From the NCBI GenBank assembly GCA_017434855.1, contig JAFRUA010000076.1, positions 1 to 64,000 of the forward strand: a stretch of DNA of 64,000 nucleotides, written 5' to 3'. Under the pieces are notes generated by a model. The model was not told where the DNA came from, did no database searches, and saw only the letters and a list, made by a program, of their open reading frames with translations. This document shows positions 26,175 through 35,661 of this stretch, in pieces (position 1 is the stretch's first letter; every line of letters starts with the position of its first letter). The translations under genes were made by a program, and so were the position numbers. This DNA comes from Clostridia bacterium. GTDB lineage: Bacteria; Bacillota; Clostridia; Oscillospirales; Acutalibacteraceae.

Positions 26175-27847
26175 GACCGGTCGGGCGGGTTTTGCGCCGC
26201 ATATTCCATCAGCTCACGCGCCGAAGACAGCGTGCTTTGTGTCACCACGTCGCCGCCGATGATGCGGGCCAGCTCCATCTCGCGTGCGTCGCCGGTCAGC
26301 GGCGTCACGCTGGTATAGGTCGCGTCGCCGGCCGCGCTCTTTTCAATCAAAAGATGCCGGTCCCCTGCCGCCGCGATCTGGGCCAGATGCGTCACGCAGA
26401 TGACCTGACGCCCGTGGGCGACCTGACGCAGCTTGCGTGCGATTTTGCCCGCGGCGCGGCCGCTGACGCCGGTGTCGATCTCGTCAAAGATCATGGTCTC
26501 TTCATTCGCCTGCGACAGCACACAGCGGATGGCCAGCATCACGCGCGACAGTTCGCCGCCGGACGCGATCTTTGCCAGCGGCCGTGCCGGCTGGCCGACG
26601 TTGGCGCTGAACAGGAATTCCACCTCGTCCAGACCGGTTTCGTCCGGGTCCCTGTCACGGAAATCCACAACGAATTCCGCGCCGGGCATGTCAAGCTGCG
26701 TCAATTCATTCCGGACCGCGTCGGCAAAGGCGGCCGCCGCTTTTTTGCGGCAGTCGGAAATGTGACAGCCCTGCTGGAACACGGCGTTTTCAAGCGCGGC
26801 GCACTCCACCTGCAGCGCTGCCTTGCGCTCGTCGGCAAAGGCAATGTCCTCATACTGCGCGCGGGCGCTGTCAAGGAACGACAGCATCTCCTCCTCGGTC
26901 GCGCCGTATTTTTTTGACAGGCGATACAGCACGTCCAGCCGCGCTTCCACCGTGTCGATGTCGATCTGCGGCGCATCGTCCAGCGACGCATGCACGGTGG
27001 ATAGGCAGTCTTCCATCAGGTATCGGAAGTTTTCGGCTTCGTCACGATAAGCTGTAAAGGCGTCGTCCGCATCGCTCAGGCGCGAAAGCGCACCGCAGAG
27101 CGTATACAACTGCGAAAGGATGCCGCCCGTTTCGTCGCCGTCGATGGCGGATGCGGCGTCAATGAGCGCACGCTCGATCTTTTCTTTGTTTTGCAGCTTG
27201 CGCTTTTCAGCGTTCAGTTCTTCCCATTCGCCGATTCGCAGGTCCGCATCCTCCAGTTCCCGGATCTGGAACGACAAAAAGTCCAGCCGGTTCTGTTTGT
27301 CGCGGTCGCTTTGCTGCAGGGCGCTCAACTGCCGCCGGGTCTGTTTCAGCTTTTGATAGGTTTCGCGGTACTGCGCCAGCAGCTCGCCGCAGTCCGCCAG
27401 GCGGTCCACATAATCCAGATGGCATTCGCGCTGCAGCAGACGCTGGCTGTCGTGCTGGCCGCAGATCGTGATCAGCAGTGTGCCCAATTGCCGCAGCATC
27501 GCCGCGGTCACCGGCTGGCCGTTCACACGGCAGACCGAGCGGCCGTCGTGGGTCAATGTGCGCGACAGCAGCAGCCCGTCGGCCGCGTCGATCTCCAGAT
27601 CAAAGTCACGCAACAGCGCCGCCGCAGTGTCCGGTACCGCGTCAAAAAAGGCGCTGACCCGCGCGTCCCTGGCCCCCGTGCGCACAACATCCTTTGACGT
27701 GCGCGCGCCCAGCACGGCGTTGATGGCGTCGATCACGATGGATTTTCCCGCGCCGGTCTCGCCGGTCAGCACGTTCAGCCCGGCGTCAAAACGGATGGCC
27801 GCCCGTTCGATCACGGCGACGTTTTCGATGTTTAATTCCGTCAGCAT
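26171..27847 (-). CDS. recN: DNA repair ATPase RecN
   Basis: SMC-like ATPase acting early at double-strand breaks, 558 residues. It opens MLTELNIENVAVIERAAI, with Walker A GETGAGKS at about 30-37. The ATPase halves are separated by long coiled coils (for example QTRRQLSALQQSDRDKQNRL). The C-terminal half has the signature and Walker B in MIFDEIDTGVSGRAAGKIAR and then VICVTHLAQIAAAGD. It lies 34 bases after argR, the usual clostridial and bacillar order (argR-recN), and ends at the tyrS promoter. Confidence 0.96.
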   Translation of the reverse strand: MLTELNIENVAVIERAAIRFDAGLNVLTGETGAGKSIVIDAINAVLGARTSKDVVRTGARDARVSAFFDAVPDTAAALLRDFDLEIDAADGLLLSRTLTHDGRSVCRVNGQPVTAAMLRQLGTLLITICGQHDSQRLLQRECHLDYVDRLADCGELLAQYRETYQKLKQTRRQLSALQQSDRDKQNRLDFLSFQIRELEDADLRIGEWEELNAEKRKLQNKEKIERALIDAASAIDGDETGGILSQLYTLCGALSRLSDADDAFTAYRDEAENFRYLMEDCLSTVHASLDDAPQIDIDTVEARLDVLYRLSKKYGATEEEMLSFLDSARAQYEDIAFADERKAALQVECAALENAVFQQGCHISDCRKKAAAAFADAVRNELTQLDMPGAEFVVDFRDRDPDETGLDEVEFLFSANVGQPARPLAKIASGGELSRVMLAIRCVLSQANEETMIFDEIDTGVSGRAAGKIARKLRQVAHGRQVICVTHLAQIAAAGDRHLLIEKSAAGDATYTSVTPLTGDAREMELARIIGGDVVTQSTLSSARELMEYAAQNPPDRS

Positions 27848-27881
27848 CGGTTCTTTCGCCGGTTGCCCGGCCTTCCTTTCT

Positions 27882-28340
27882 TCAGCGGGTACTCTCGCTG
27901 TAATGTTTCAGCTTGGCCTCAACGGTCAGCGCGCAGGCCTCGTCGCGGCAAAGCACAAAAAACGTGTCGTCGCCCGCGATCGTTCCGACGATCTGTTCGT
28001 CGCGCAGCTCGTCCACGGCGGCGCAGGCTGCATTGGCCATGCCGGAATAACACTTGACACAGACCATGTTGCCCGCATGGTCCACACGCAGTACGGAATG
28101 GTTCAGGATGGAGCGGAACTTGTCTGCCACGCTCTCTTTTTCGCGCTCCGGCAGCGCGTATTTATACTGCCCGCCGGGCAGCGGCGATTTCACAAGCTTC
28201 AGCGCCTTGATATCGCGCGAGACCGTCGCCTGCGTCACGGCAAAGCCCTGCGCGTTCAGGCGGCGCATCAGGTCTTCCTGCGTGGCGATCTCTTCTTTTT
28301 CAATCAGCGCCAGCAGCGCTTCCTGCCGATTCTTTTTCAT
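27882..28340 (-). CDS. argR: Arginine repressor ArgR
   Basis: A 152-residue arginine-responsive regulator. The N-terminal winged helix (EEIATQEDLMRRLNAQGFAVTQATVSRDIKAL, split around position 20-50) binds operators; the C-terminal hexamer domain carries the arginine-binding motif GTIAGDDTFFVLCRD. The ATG at 28340 is chosen because GGGGG lies upstream and the family begins at this point; the same frame remains open far upstream inside nadK but that extension is a shadow. It sits between nadK and recN in the conserved order. No arginine biosynthesis genes are in the window. Confidence 0.95.
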   Translation of the reverse strand: MKKNRQEALLALIEKEEIATQEDLMRRLNAQGFAVTQATVSRDIKALKLVKSPLPGGQYKYALPEREKESVADKFRSILNHSVLRVDHAGNMVCVKCYSGMANAACAAVDELRDEQIVGTIAGDDTFFVLCRDEACALTVEAKLKHYSESTR

Positions 28341-28351
28341 CGTTTTTCCCC

Positions 28352-29209
28352 CTATACCCTGCGTTCGATCATCTTGCGCGAAAGCAGGTCGGTAAAGCTT
28401 TCCGCCTTGATGCGGATGATTTTGGAATTGCGGTGCGCCTTGCGGATCACAAAGCGGCTGTCCGGCGTGATGTTCAATGTCTCTTCCCCGTCGCAAGACA
28501 GCAGCGGCCCACAGCTTTTGGCGTTTTTGACTTCGATCTCCAGCCGGGTATCCGGGCGGAACACCAGCGAGCGCGCAAACAGCGAATGCGTGCAGATGGG
28601 CGTGAGCAGAATGCTTTCCAGCATCGGGTCCACCACAGGCCCGCCGGCCGACAGCGAATATGCCGTGGAGCCCGTGGGCGTTGCAACGATCACGCCGTCG
28701 GCAAAATAATCGTTGACGGCGTTGCCGTTCGCTTTCACGGCAATGTCCAGCATCACCATCGACACCCCGCGGGCAAACACCGCGTCGTTGAGGCAATAGA
28801 ACTTTTCAGGTTCCGCCCCCGGCCGGTGATGCTCCACGCAAAGCATCATGCGCTTGTCGATCGTATAATCGCCGGTGAACAGATGCTCCAGCAGATGCAG
28901 CTCGGTCTTTTCCAGCCCGGCCAGAAAGCCGAGGTTGCCGGCGTTGATGCCGAGGATCTCTTTGTCATACCGCGCAGCGTCGTGCGCCGCGTGGATGAAC
29001 GTGCCGTCGCCGCCGATGGTCAAAAACAGGTCGCACTGTGTGCCGGCGGTCGCTTCGTCGCAAAAGGTCACGGCCTTTTTGCCAAACTGCGGCCGCAGCG
29101 CCTCGTCCATCAAAAGCTCGGCGCCCAGCGCCGTCAGCGTATCGCAGACGCGGTTCGCCACGTCAAAGGCGTGTTCCCGCGTCAGATTGACGCGCAATGC
29201 GATGTTCAT
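28352..29209 (-). CDS. nadK: NAD kinase
   Basis: ATP-dependent kinase making NADP from NAD, 285 residues. The diagnostic GGDGT motif lies in LTIGGDGTFIHAAH. The catalytic segment LGINAGNLGFLA, the LNDAVFARG motif and the glycine-rich DGVIVATPTGSTAYSLSAGGP follow in the expected order. It overlaps tlyA by 4 bases (ATGA) at its 5' end and precedes argR by 11 bases, as in many Firmicutes. Confidence 0.96.
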   Translation of the reverse strand: MNIALRVNLTREHAFDVANRVCDTLTALGAELLMDEALRPQFGKKAVTFCDEATAGTQCDLFLTIGGDGTFIHAAHDAARYDKEILGINAGNLGFLAGLEKTELHLLEHLFTGDYTIDKRMMLCVEHHRPGAEPEKFYCLNDAVFARGVSMVMLDIAVKANGNAVNDYFADGVIVATPTGSTAYSLSAGGPVVDPMLESILLTPICTHSLFARSLVFRPDTRLEIEVKNAKSCGPLLSCDGEETLNITPDSRFVIRKAHRNSKIIRIKAESFTDLLSRKMIERRV

Positions 29210-30027
29210 ACGTCCTCCCCCCTGTCGAGCGAAGCATGCGCCGCCTGCACAACCGAAGCGGCTGTGGCTTCTGTCCGGCGGACCGGCGCGTCGGATTTTT
29301 GAATGTAGGCCAAAAATTCAATGTTGCCCTGCGGCCCCTTGATGGGCGAAAAATCAAGCCCCAACAGGGAAAAGCCGTTTTGCAGCATGAACTGTGTGAC
29401 CTCTTCCACCACGGAAATATGGATGCTTTTGTCGCGCACAACGCCGTTTTTGCCGACGTTTTCACGCCCCGCTTCAAACTGCGGCTTGATCAGGCAGACG
29501 GCCCTGCCGCCGTCACAAAGCAAATCATGCAGCACCGGCAAAATCAGCCGCAGGGAAATGAACGACACATCCACCGAAGCGAAGTCGATCAAATCCGGAA
29601 TCTGTTCGCGCGTGACATAGCGAAAGTTGGTGCGCTCCAGGTTCACCACCCGCGCGTCGGTGCGCAGCTTCCACGCGAGCTGGCCGTATCCGACGTCCAC
29701 GGAATAGACCCGGGCCGCGCCGTTTTGCAGCATGCAGTCGGTGAAGCCGCCCGTGGACGCGCCGACGTCCATGCAGACGAGGCCGCCGAGCGAAAGTGAA
29801 AACGCGGCCATCGCCTTTTCCAGCTTATAACCGCCGCGGCTGACATAGGGCATTGGTTCGCCCCGGACCTCGATGACGTCCTCCGGCTTGACGATTTCGC
29901 CGCTTTTGGTGCATTTTTGATCGTTGACAAAGACCTGGCCCGCCATGATGAGCGCCCTGGCCTTTTCTCTGCTTTCCGTCAGACCGCGTGAAAACAACGC
30001 CACGTCCAGTCGTGTTTTTTCCGTCAT
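29206..30027 (-). CDS. tlyA: TlyA-family rRNA (cytidine-2'-O-)methyltransferase
   Basis: A 273-residue protein with an N-terminal S4 RNA-binding domain (RLDVALFSRGLTESREKARA) and a C-terminal FtsJ/RrmJ-type methyltransferase. The SAM motif is VCMDVGASTGGFTDCML, followed by VDVGYGQLAW, FASVDVSFISLRLILP and IKPQFEAGR. Homologues 2'-O-methylate cytidines in ribosomal RNA; the old name 'hemolysin A' is misleading. The ATG at 30027 has AGGGTGA upstream and lies 4 bases past the dxs stop. Confidence 0.93.
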   Translation of the reverse strand: MTEKTRLDVALFSRGLTESREKARALIMAGQVFVNDQKCTKSGEIVKPEDVIEVRGEPMPYVSRGGYKLEKAMAAFSLSLGGLVCMDVGASTGGFTDCMLQNGAARVYSVDVGYGQLAWKLRTDARVVNLERTNFRYVTREQIPDLIDFASVDVSFISLRLILPVLHDLLCDGGRAVCLIKPQFEAGRENVGKNGVVRDKSIHISVVEEVTQFMLQNGFSLLGLDFSPIKGPQGNIEFLAYIQKSDAPVRRTEATAASVVQAAHASLDRGEDV

Positions 30028-30031
30028 ACGC

Positions 30032-31888
30032 TCACCCTGCTTCACAATCTCTGATGATGCGGCACATACCGTCCGCATCCAGGTCATAGGCTTTGAGCTG
30101 TTCTTTCACCGTGGCCTGCGCCACAAATTCATCGGGCACCGCCGTCAGGCGGAACGTGCCCCGGTACCCGCGCTCCAGCAGTTCCAGCGCGGCGCGCTCT
30201 CCGGTACCGCCCGAACGCAGCCCCTCTTCAAAAAAGTAAACCGCACGGCTGCCCAGCATCATTTCAAGGGCTGCAGCGGGCAGCGGCTTGATCTGATTGA
30301 GCGCCAGCAGACCGACGGCGACGCCCGCGCCGCGCAGCGTCTGCACCGCCTCCACCGCCTCGCCGGCGATGCGGCCATAGGTCACCAGCAGCACTTCGGT
30401 ACCGTCTGTTTCCAGAGTTGCATACGCCACGTCGCCGCAATGCAGCGCCGCGGTGCGCGCATCCTCTCCGCCGCGGGGGTACCGCACGGCAACCGGCCCG
30501 TCGTCCGCCGCGACCGCCGTGTTGAGATCGGCGCGCAGCATCCGGTAATTGCACGGGGAATAGATCTTGACCCCGGGCACAGTGTTTAAAAACGCAACGT
30601 CCATCAGGCCCTGATGCGTTTCGCCGTCTTCGCCGACAAAGCCGGCGCGGTCCACGGCAAAAATCAGCTTGAGCTTTTGCAGCGCGGCGTCGTGAACCAC
30701 CTGGTCATAGCAGCGCTGGAAAAAGGTGGAATACACCGCAAACACCGGCAAACAGCCGTTTTTTGCAAGGCCGGACGCAAAGGTCACGGCGTGCTCCTCC
30801 GCAATGCCGACGTCAAAGAAGCGGTCGGGATACTGCTGCGAGAACGCCTGCAGCCCGGTGGAAAGCCCCATGGCCGCCGTCACGGCGCAAAGCGGGGCGC
30901 CGTCCTTTGCCGCCTCACACAGCAGCGCGCCGAACTGAGAGGAAAAATCCGTCCGGGGCGGCGGCGCGGACCCGGTCGCGACCGAAAAGCCGGCCACCCC
31001 GTGGTACGCGCTGGGGTCCGCTTCGGCATAGGGATAGCCCTTGCCCTTTTGCGTCAGGACATGCAGAACCACCGGGCCTTTGACAGCCTTTGCCGCCTGC
31101 AGCGCGTCGATCAATACGGGGATTTCGTGCCCGTCGATGGGGCCCATATAACGGTAACCGAGGTCTTCAAAAAAGTTGCTTTGGGCATAGATTTTATTTT
31201 TGATGTCGGTCTTGAGGTCATACAGCCGCTTGACCAGCTTTTGCCCCACGCTGGGGATTTTGCGCAGCGTGCGTTCCGTGGACGCCTTGAAGGTATAATA
31301 CTGCGGCGTGGAGCGGATGACCGCAAGATACTTGGCCAGGGCGCCGACATTTTCCGAAATCGACATTTTGTTGTCGTTGAGCACAATGATGTGCCTGGCG
31401 CCGCTGCGCCCGCCGTTGTTGAGCGCCTCATAGACCATGCCGCCGGTGAACGACCCGTCGCCGACAACGGAAACGACATAGCTCGAATCGCCGTGCATCT
31501 TTTTGGCCGCGGCAAGGCCCAGCCCCGCCGATACCGACGTGGAGCTGTGACCGGAATAAAAAATATCGTGTGCGCTTTCGTTCGGCCGGCAAAAGCCGGA
31601 AAGGCCGCCCGCCCTGCGCAGCGTGGCAAAGCGGTCGTATCGCCCGGTCAAAAGCTTGTGGGTATAGCACTGGTGCCCCACGTCAAAGACGATCTGATCG
31701 CGCGGGGAATCAAACACGCTGTGCAGCGCAACCGTCAGTTCCACCGCGCCGAGGTTTGATGCCAGATGACCGCCGTTTTTGCCGACGGTTTTGATAAGTA
31801 CGCCGCGAATCTCACGGCAAAGCTGTTCCAGCTGTGTGGGGCTCAGACGTTTCACATCCGCCGGGCCGTTGATCTTTTCCAAATACAT
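30032..31888 (-). CDS. dxs: 1-deoxy-D-xylulose-5-phosphate synthase
   Basis: Thiamine-diphosphate enzyme condensing pyruvate and glyceraldehyde 3-phosphate, the first step of the MEP isoprenoid pathway; 618 residues. The TPP motif is GDGSFTGGMVYEALNNG. The central domain has KGKGYPYAE and the pyrimidine domain GIAEEHAVTFASGLA. FVGEDGETHQGLMDVAF is the DXS-specific loop. It lies 53 bases after ispA, linking precursor supply with prenyl chain synthesis in one operon. Confidence 0.97.
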   Translation of the reverse strand: MYLEKINGPADVKRLSPTQLEQLCREIRGVLIKTVGKNGGHLASNLGAVELTVALHSVFDSPRDQIVFDVGHQCYTHKLLTGRYDRFATLRRAGGLSGFCRPNESAHDIFYSGHSSTSVSAGLGLAAAKKMHGDSSYVVSVVGDGSFTGGMVYEALNNGGRSGARHIIVLNDNKMSISENVGALAKYLAVIRSTPQYYTFKASTERTLRKIPSVGQKLVKRLYDLKTDIKNKIYAQSNFFEDLGYRYMGPIDGHEIPVLIDALQAAKAVKGPVVLHVLTQKGKGYPYAEADPSAYHGVAGFSVATGSAPPPRTDFSSQFGALLCEAAKDGAPLCAVTAAMGLSTGLQAFSQQYPDRFFDVGIAEEHAVTFASGLAKNGCLPVFAVYSTFFQRCYDQVVHDAALQKLKLIFAVDRAGFVGEDGETHQGLMDVAFLNTVPGVKIYSPCNYRMLRADLNTAVAADDGPVAVRYPRGGEDARTAALHCGDVAYATLETDGTEVLLVTYGRIAGEAVEAVQTLRGAGVAVGLLALNQIKPLPAAALEMMLGSRAVYFFEEGLRSGGTGERAALELLERGYRGTFRLTAVPDEFVAQATVKEQLKAYDLDADGMCRIIRDCEAG

Positions 31889-31941
31889 CGTTTTCTTCTC
31901 TCTGTGCAGCCGCCGCGGCAGCCGTTGATTTCATGTCAAAT

Positions 31942-32826
31942 TCAGGCGTTGCGCTCGCAAAGGCGCAGGGCAAGCTCACGCAGGAACGCCGCCTGTTTGC
32001 CGAACGGCGCAAGGCGATCGACCGCACGGGCGGTCAGGGCCTCGGCTTCCCGCTTTGCCGCGTCAAGGCCCAGCAGAGATACATAGGTGGATTTTTCGCT
32101 TTCTTTGTCGCTGCCGATCGGCTTGCCCAGCGCGGCCTCGTCGCCCACCACGTCAAGCACGTCGTCCACGATCTGAAAGGCCTGGCCCAGGTCGTCGGCA
32201 TAGCCGCGCAGCGCCGAAAGCTGCGCTTCTGACGCGCCGGCGATCACGCCGCCGATCTCACACGCGGCACGGATCAGCGCGCCGGTCTTTTTGGCGTCCA
32301 TCGTCTGCAGCCGGTCAAGCGTGATACGCTGCCCTTCCGACCGCAGGTCGATCACCTGGCCGCCGATCATGCCGCCGACGCCGGCGTTTTCACTCAGCAG
32401 GGCGATCACACGCAGCGCGGCGTCCGGCGATTTTTTTGCAAACGGCGCGGTGCTGACCACGCGGAACGCCTCGGTCAGAAGCGCGTCGCCGGCCAGCAGC
32501 GCAATCGCCTCGCCGAACTGTTTGTGGCAGGCGGGTTTTCCGCGGCGCAGGTCGTCGTCATCCATGCACGGCAGATCGTCGTGGATCAGCGAATAGGTGT
32601 GGATCATCTCCAGCGCGCAGGCCGCGTCCACCGCACTGTCCGCATCGCCGCCGCAAAGCCGGCAGCATTCCAGCACCAGCACCGGGCGGATACGTTTGCC
32701 GCCGTTGGCAACGCTGTATCGCATCGCGTCACGCACCACACCGTCGGCGTCATGCGCGGCAGGCAGCAAACGGTCCAGCGCGGCATTGACCCGTGCAAGA
32801 TCTGTTTGAAAGGTCACGTCAAACAT
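31942..32826 (-). CDS. ispA: Polyprenyl (farnesyl/geranyl-type) diphosphate synthase
   Basis: A 294-residue trans-prenyltransferase adding isopentenyl units to an allylic diphosphate. The first Asp-rich motif is HDDLPCMDDDDLRRGKPA with the DDx4D spacing of bacterial farnesyl synthases; the second is QIVDDVLDVVGD. KRIRPVLVLE and GGQVIDL are also present. The ATG at 32826 has GGAGGG upstream and overlaps the xseB stop by 8 bases. It belongs to the xseA-xseB-ispA-dxs order of Firmicutes. Confidence 0.95.
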   Translation of the reverse strand: MFDVTFQTDLARVNAALDRLLPAAHDADGVVRDAMRYSVANGGKRIRPVLVLECCRLCGGDADSAVDAACALEMIHTYSLIHDDLPCMDDDDLRRGKPACHKQFGEAIALLAGDALLTEAFRVVSTAPFAKKSPDAALRVIALLSENAGVGGMIGGQVIDLRSEGQRITLDRLQTMDAKKTGALIRAACEIGGVIAGASEAQLSALRGYADDLGQAFQIVDDVLDVVGDEAALGKPIGSDKESEKSTYVSLLGLDAAKREAEALTARAVDRLAPFGKQAAFLRELALRLCERNA

Positions 32827-33028
32827 CGTCGCCCTCCGCAGCCTGCAGGTCGCCGAGTGCGGCAATCTTTTGTTTTGCGCCAAGCAGCGCGGCGTTGCAG
32901 AACGAGATCAGATGCACGCCCTCTTCATAGAGCTGCATCGACATTTCAAGGTCATATTCATTTTTTTCCAGCAGCTCCGTGATCTCTTTGAGCCGCAGGA
33001 GCGCCGTATCAAGCGTATATTTTTCCAT
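32819..33028 (-). CDS. xseB: Exonuclease VII small subunit
   Basis: A 69-residue helical subunit that bundles along the XseA nuclease, which degrades single-stranded DNA. It shows the family pattern LDTALLRLKEITELLEKNEYDLEMSMQLYEEGV, here cited by its first and last blocks at residues 6-20 and 22-38. It lies 8 bases after xseA and overlaps ispA by 8 bases. Confidence 0.93.
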   Translation of the reverse strand: MEKYTLDTALLRLKEITELLEKNEYDLEMSMQLYEEGVHLISFCNAALLGAKQKIAALGDLQAAEGDDV

Positions 33029-33036
33029 GGCTTTTC

Positions 33037-34248
33037 TTATCCTTTCTCATGCAGAACTTCGTCCACGGTGCAGCGCAGCCGCCCGTCCGCCAGACGGATC
33101 TCGACCGGTTCGCCGACTTCGGCGTCAAGCGCCGACCGCAGAGGGGTCTTGTCTTTTTTGGTGACGGCCGCATAGCCGCGCGACAGGATGCGCAGCGGGC
33201 TGCTGCCGTCCAGCCGGACCGCCGCTTCCCGCACGGCGCGGTCATAACGGTGAAGCACCGCCTGCATGGCAGACGACAGCCCTGCCGTCTGCAGCGACAA
33301 AAGCGTGCCGGCCGCATCCAGCGTTCGCAGCGGAGAGGCCGCGTGCAGACGCTGCGCATAGGATTGAACCGTCTGTGCACGGGCCGCGCATGCGTCGTCC
33401 GTCAACTGGGTCAGCCGGTCCAGCGTGCCGTCCAGCTGAAACAGCAGCTCGCGCGTGTCGGGCACCGCAAGCTCCGCCGCAGCGGAGGGGGTGGGCGCAC
33501 GGCAGTCCGCAACAAAGTCCGCAATGGTAAAATCCGTTTCATGCCCCACGGCAGAGATCACCGGGATGGACGAATCATAGATCGCGTGGGCCACGATCTC
33601 TTCGTTGAACGCCCAAAGGTCCTCCATCGAACCGCCGCCGCGGCCGACGATGAGCACGTCGGCGCCGTTCAGTTCATTGAAACGTTTGATCGCTGCGGCG
33701 ATCTGGGGCGCGGCCGCGTCCCCCTGCACCTGCACGCCCTCAAAGACGACCGTCGCAGCGGGAAAGCGCCGCTCCAGCACCGTCAGAATATCATGCAGCG
33801 CTGCGCCGGTGGGCGACGTGATCACGCCGACGCGCAGCGGAAGAAGCGGCAGCGGGTGCTTGGCGTCCTCGTCAAACAGGCCCATTTTTGCCAGCTTGTC
33901 CTTGCGCTGCTCAAACGCAAGATGCAGCGCCCCGGCGCCGTCCGGCTGCATATCCTCGCAATAGAGCTGATACACGCCGTCGCGCTCAAATATCGACACG
34001 CTGCACCGCACAATGACGCGCAGCCCGTTTTCCGGCAAAAAGCGAAGGCGCTGCGCCGCCGTGCGGAACATCACCGCCTTGACCGCCGCCTTTTCATCCT
34101 TCAGCGTGAAATAATAATGGCCGGTGCGATAGTGGTTGGTGAAATTGGAGATCTCTCCGCTGACATAGATGTTTTTCAGATTGCCGTCGCCGTCCACGAC
34201 GGACTTTAAATAGGTATTGATCTGTGAAACCGTTAAAATCGTTGACAT
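33037..34248 (-). CDS. xseA: Exonuclease VII large subunit
   Basis: Catalytic subunit of exonuclease VII, about 403 residues. The N-terminal OB fold includes YVSGEISNFTNHYRTGHYYF. The catalytic domain has ITSPTGAALHDI, DVLIVGRGGGSMEDLWAFN and ISAVGHETDFTIADFVADCR. A helical segment and C-terminal beta domain (RILSRGYAAVTKKD) follow. The start is uncertain: the ATG at 34248 has AGGG too close, while a GTG at 34266 directly follows AAGGGA; either is possible. Ends 8 bases before xseB. Confidence 0.93.
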   Translation of the reverse strand: MSTILTVSQINTYLKSVVDGDGNLKNIYVSGEISNFTNHYRTGHYYFTLKDEKAAVKAVMFRTAAQRLRFLPENGLRVIVRCSVSIFERDGVYQLYCEDMQPDGAGALHLAFEQRKDKLAKMGLFDEDAKHPLPLLPLRVGVITSPTGAALHDILTVLERRFPAATVVFEGVQVQGDAAAPQIAAAIKRFNELNGADVLIVGRGGGSMEDLWAFNEEIVAHAIYDSSIPVISAVGHETDFTIADFVADCRAPTPSAAAELAVPDTRELLFQLDGTLDRLTQLTDDACAARAQTVQSYAQRLHAASPLRTLDAAGTLLSLQTAGLSSAMQAVLHRYDRAVREAAVRLDGSSPLRILSRGYAAVTKKDKTPLRSALDAEVGEPVEIRLADGRLRCTVDEVLHEKG

Positions 34249-34287
34249 ACCCTGTAATTTAAACACTCCCTTTTCAGGCAGTTTCCA

Positions 34288-35226
34288 TCACATGCGCACC
34301 AGTTTCATCGCGCCGATGATCGCCACGCCCGCCGCGTTGTCGCTTGAATATTCCGGCGGGGCAAACACCGCGCCGAAGCGGTCTGTGAAGCGGGCCTTGA
34401 TTGTTTTGTTGGACATCACGCCGCCGGCAAACAGCAACGGCAGACCGCTGTTTTTATTCCGGACCTCCAGCGCCATCGCTTCCAGCGCGGCCGTGACGCT
34501 TTCAAGACAAAAGCGCGCCACGTCGCAGGGCGCTTCCCCGGCGGCAATGCGCTTCATGCACTGGTTCTCGATGCCGGACAGGCTGGGACAGCCGTCGCGC
34601 AGCGTCGGTCGAATGCGAAAAGCCGCTTTGCTTTGCTGTGCCAGCTTTTCCAGCGCCGGGCCGCACGGAAAGCCGAGGCCCAGCAGCACGCCCACCCGGT
34701 CGATCACCTGGCCGGCCTTGAGGTCCAGCGACGACGCAACACAGGTGCAGCGGAAAATTTCGGCTGCGTCCGGCTCAACCAGCAGTGCTTCCGTGGTACC
34801 GCCCGACACATGGAACGCAAGGAAGGGCAGCTGCAGAAAATCGAGCCGCCCCGCGCCGAACAACGCGGCCGCAACGTGCCCGTGCTGGTGCGACGTGGTC
34901 AAAAGCGGCACACCGTGCGACGACGCCAGAAGCGAAGCCGCCGTCTTTCCGACCAGAAAGCAGGGCATATAAGAACCTGTTTCCATCCGGGGCGTCACCG
35001 ACGCGCAGACCGCAGCCGGGCAAACGCCGTGCGCCGCCGTCAGCTCGTCAAACACCTGCGGCAACTGAACCGTGTGATGAAACACGGCGTCGCTTTGACG
35101 CAGGCCGCGTTCGCCCGCCTTGACCGGCAGCAGGCGCTTTGCCTGAACCAGCGTTTTTGCATCGGCGTCGTACAGCGCGGCCGAGGTGGTATAGTTGCTG
35201 GTATCGAACCCGAGGACCGCCGTCAT
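34288..35226 (-). CDS. TsaD-like (Kae1/peptidase M22 fold) protein
   Basis: A 312-residue member of the ASKHA/TsaD superfamily, shorter than true TsaD. It keeps VLGFDTSNYTTSAAL, the metal-ligand pair in SHQHGHVAAAL and the nucleotide loop FHVSGGTTEALLV. Clostridia often carry this paralogue beside nusB and xseA in addition to genuine TsaD elsewhere. Its role is not established; it may act in tRNA threonylcarbamoyladenosine chemistry or in something distinct. It overlaps nusB by 4 bases, so the two are coupled. Confidence 0.75.
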   Translation of the reverse strand: MTAVLGFDTSNYTTSAALYDADAKTLVQAKRLLPVKAGERGLRQSDAVFHHTVQLPQVFDELTAAHGVCPAAVCASVTPRMETGSYMPCFLVGKTAASLLASSHGVPLLTTSHQHGHVAAALFGAGRLDFLQLPFLAFHVSGGTTEALLVEPDAAEIFRCTCVASSLDLKAGQVIDRVGVLLGLGFPCGPALEKLAQQSKAAFRIRPTLRDGCPSLSGIENQCMKRIAAGEAPCDVARFCLESVTAALEAMALEVRNKNSGLPLLFAGGVMSNKTIKARFTDRFGAVFAPPEYSSDNAAGVAIIGAMKLVRM

Positions 35227-35621
35227 GCGTTTTTGCTGCGGGCGATCGTGCCGAGCACGCCGTTGACATAGGACGCCTCTTCCTGCACGGAATACTTTTT
35301 GGTGATCTCCACCGCTTCGTTGATCGCCACGCCGTCCGGCACGTCGCTGTAAAGAATTTCATAGACCGCAAGGCGCAGCACCGCGCGCGCAACCTTGGAA
35401 ATGCGCGACGCGGACCAGCCGACCAGATTGTCGTCGATGATCTGATCGATGCCGCCCAGATGTGCAAACACCTGGGTCACGGTTCCGGTCACAAAGTTGT
35501 TGACCTCAAAGAATTCGGATTCGGTCGCCGCTTCGATCAGTGCATCGACCGGCGCATCGGCCTGAAAGCCTTTTTCAAAGATGATGATGAACGCGACTTC
35601 GCGCGCTTCATGTCGTTTCAT
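35223..35621 (-). CDS. nusB: Transcription antitermination factor NusB
   Basis: All-helical RNA-binding factor, 132 residues, which joins NusE (S10) on boxA in rRNA antitermination. The N-terminal MKRHEAREVAFIIIFE and the C-terminal SRISKVARAVLRLAVYEILY and VAINEAVEITKKYS blocks are diagnostic. The ATG at 35621 follows AAGGA by 8 bases and is preferred to one three codons upstream. First gene of the long nusB-to-recN run, with its own promoter. Confidence 0.95.
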   Translation of the reverse strand: MKRHEAREVAFIIIFEKGFQADAPVDALIEAATESEFFEVNNFVTGTVTQVFAHLGGIDQIIDDNLVGWSASRISKVARAVLRLAVYEILYSDVPDGVAINEAVEITKKYSVQEEASYVNGVLGTIARSKNA

Positions 35622-35661
35622 AAGCGACATCCTTCCGTTCCTATAGATTATAGTCGGAATT

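Noticed and set aside
28341-28796. N-terminal extension of argR into nadK
   Set aside because: The extension has no homology and the true ATG at 28340 has a strong binding site at the family start.
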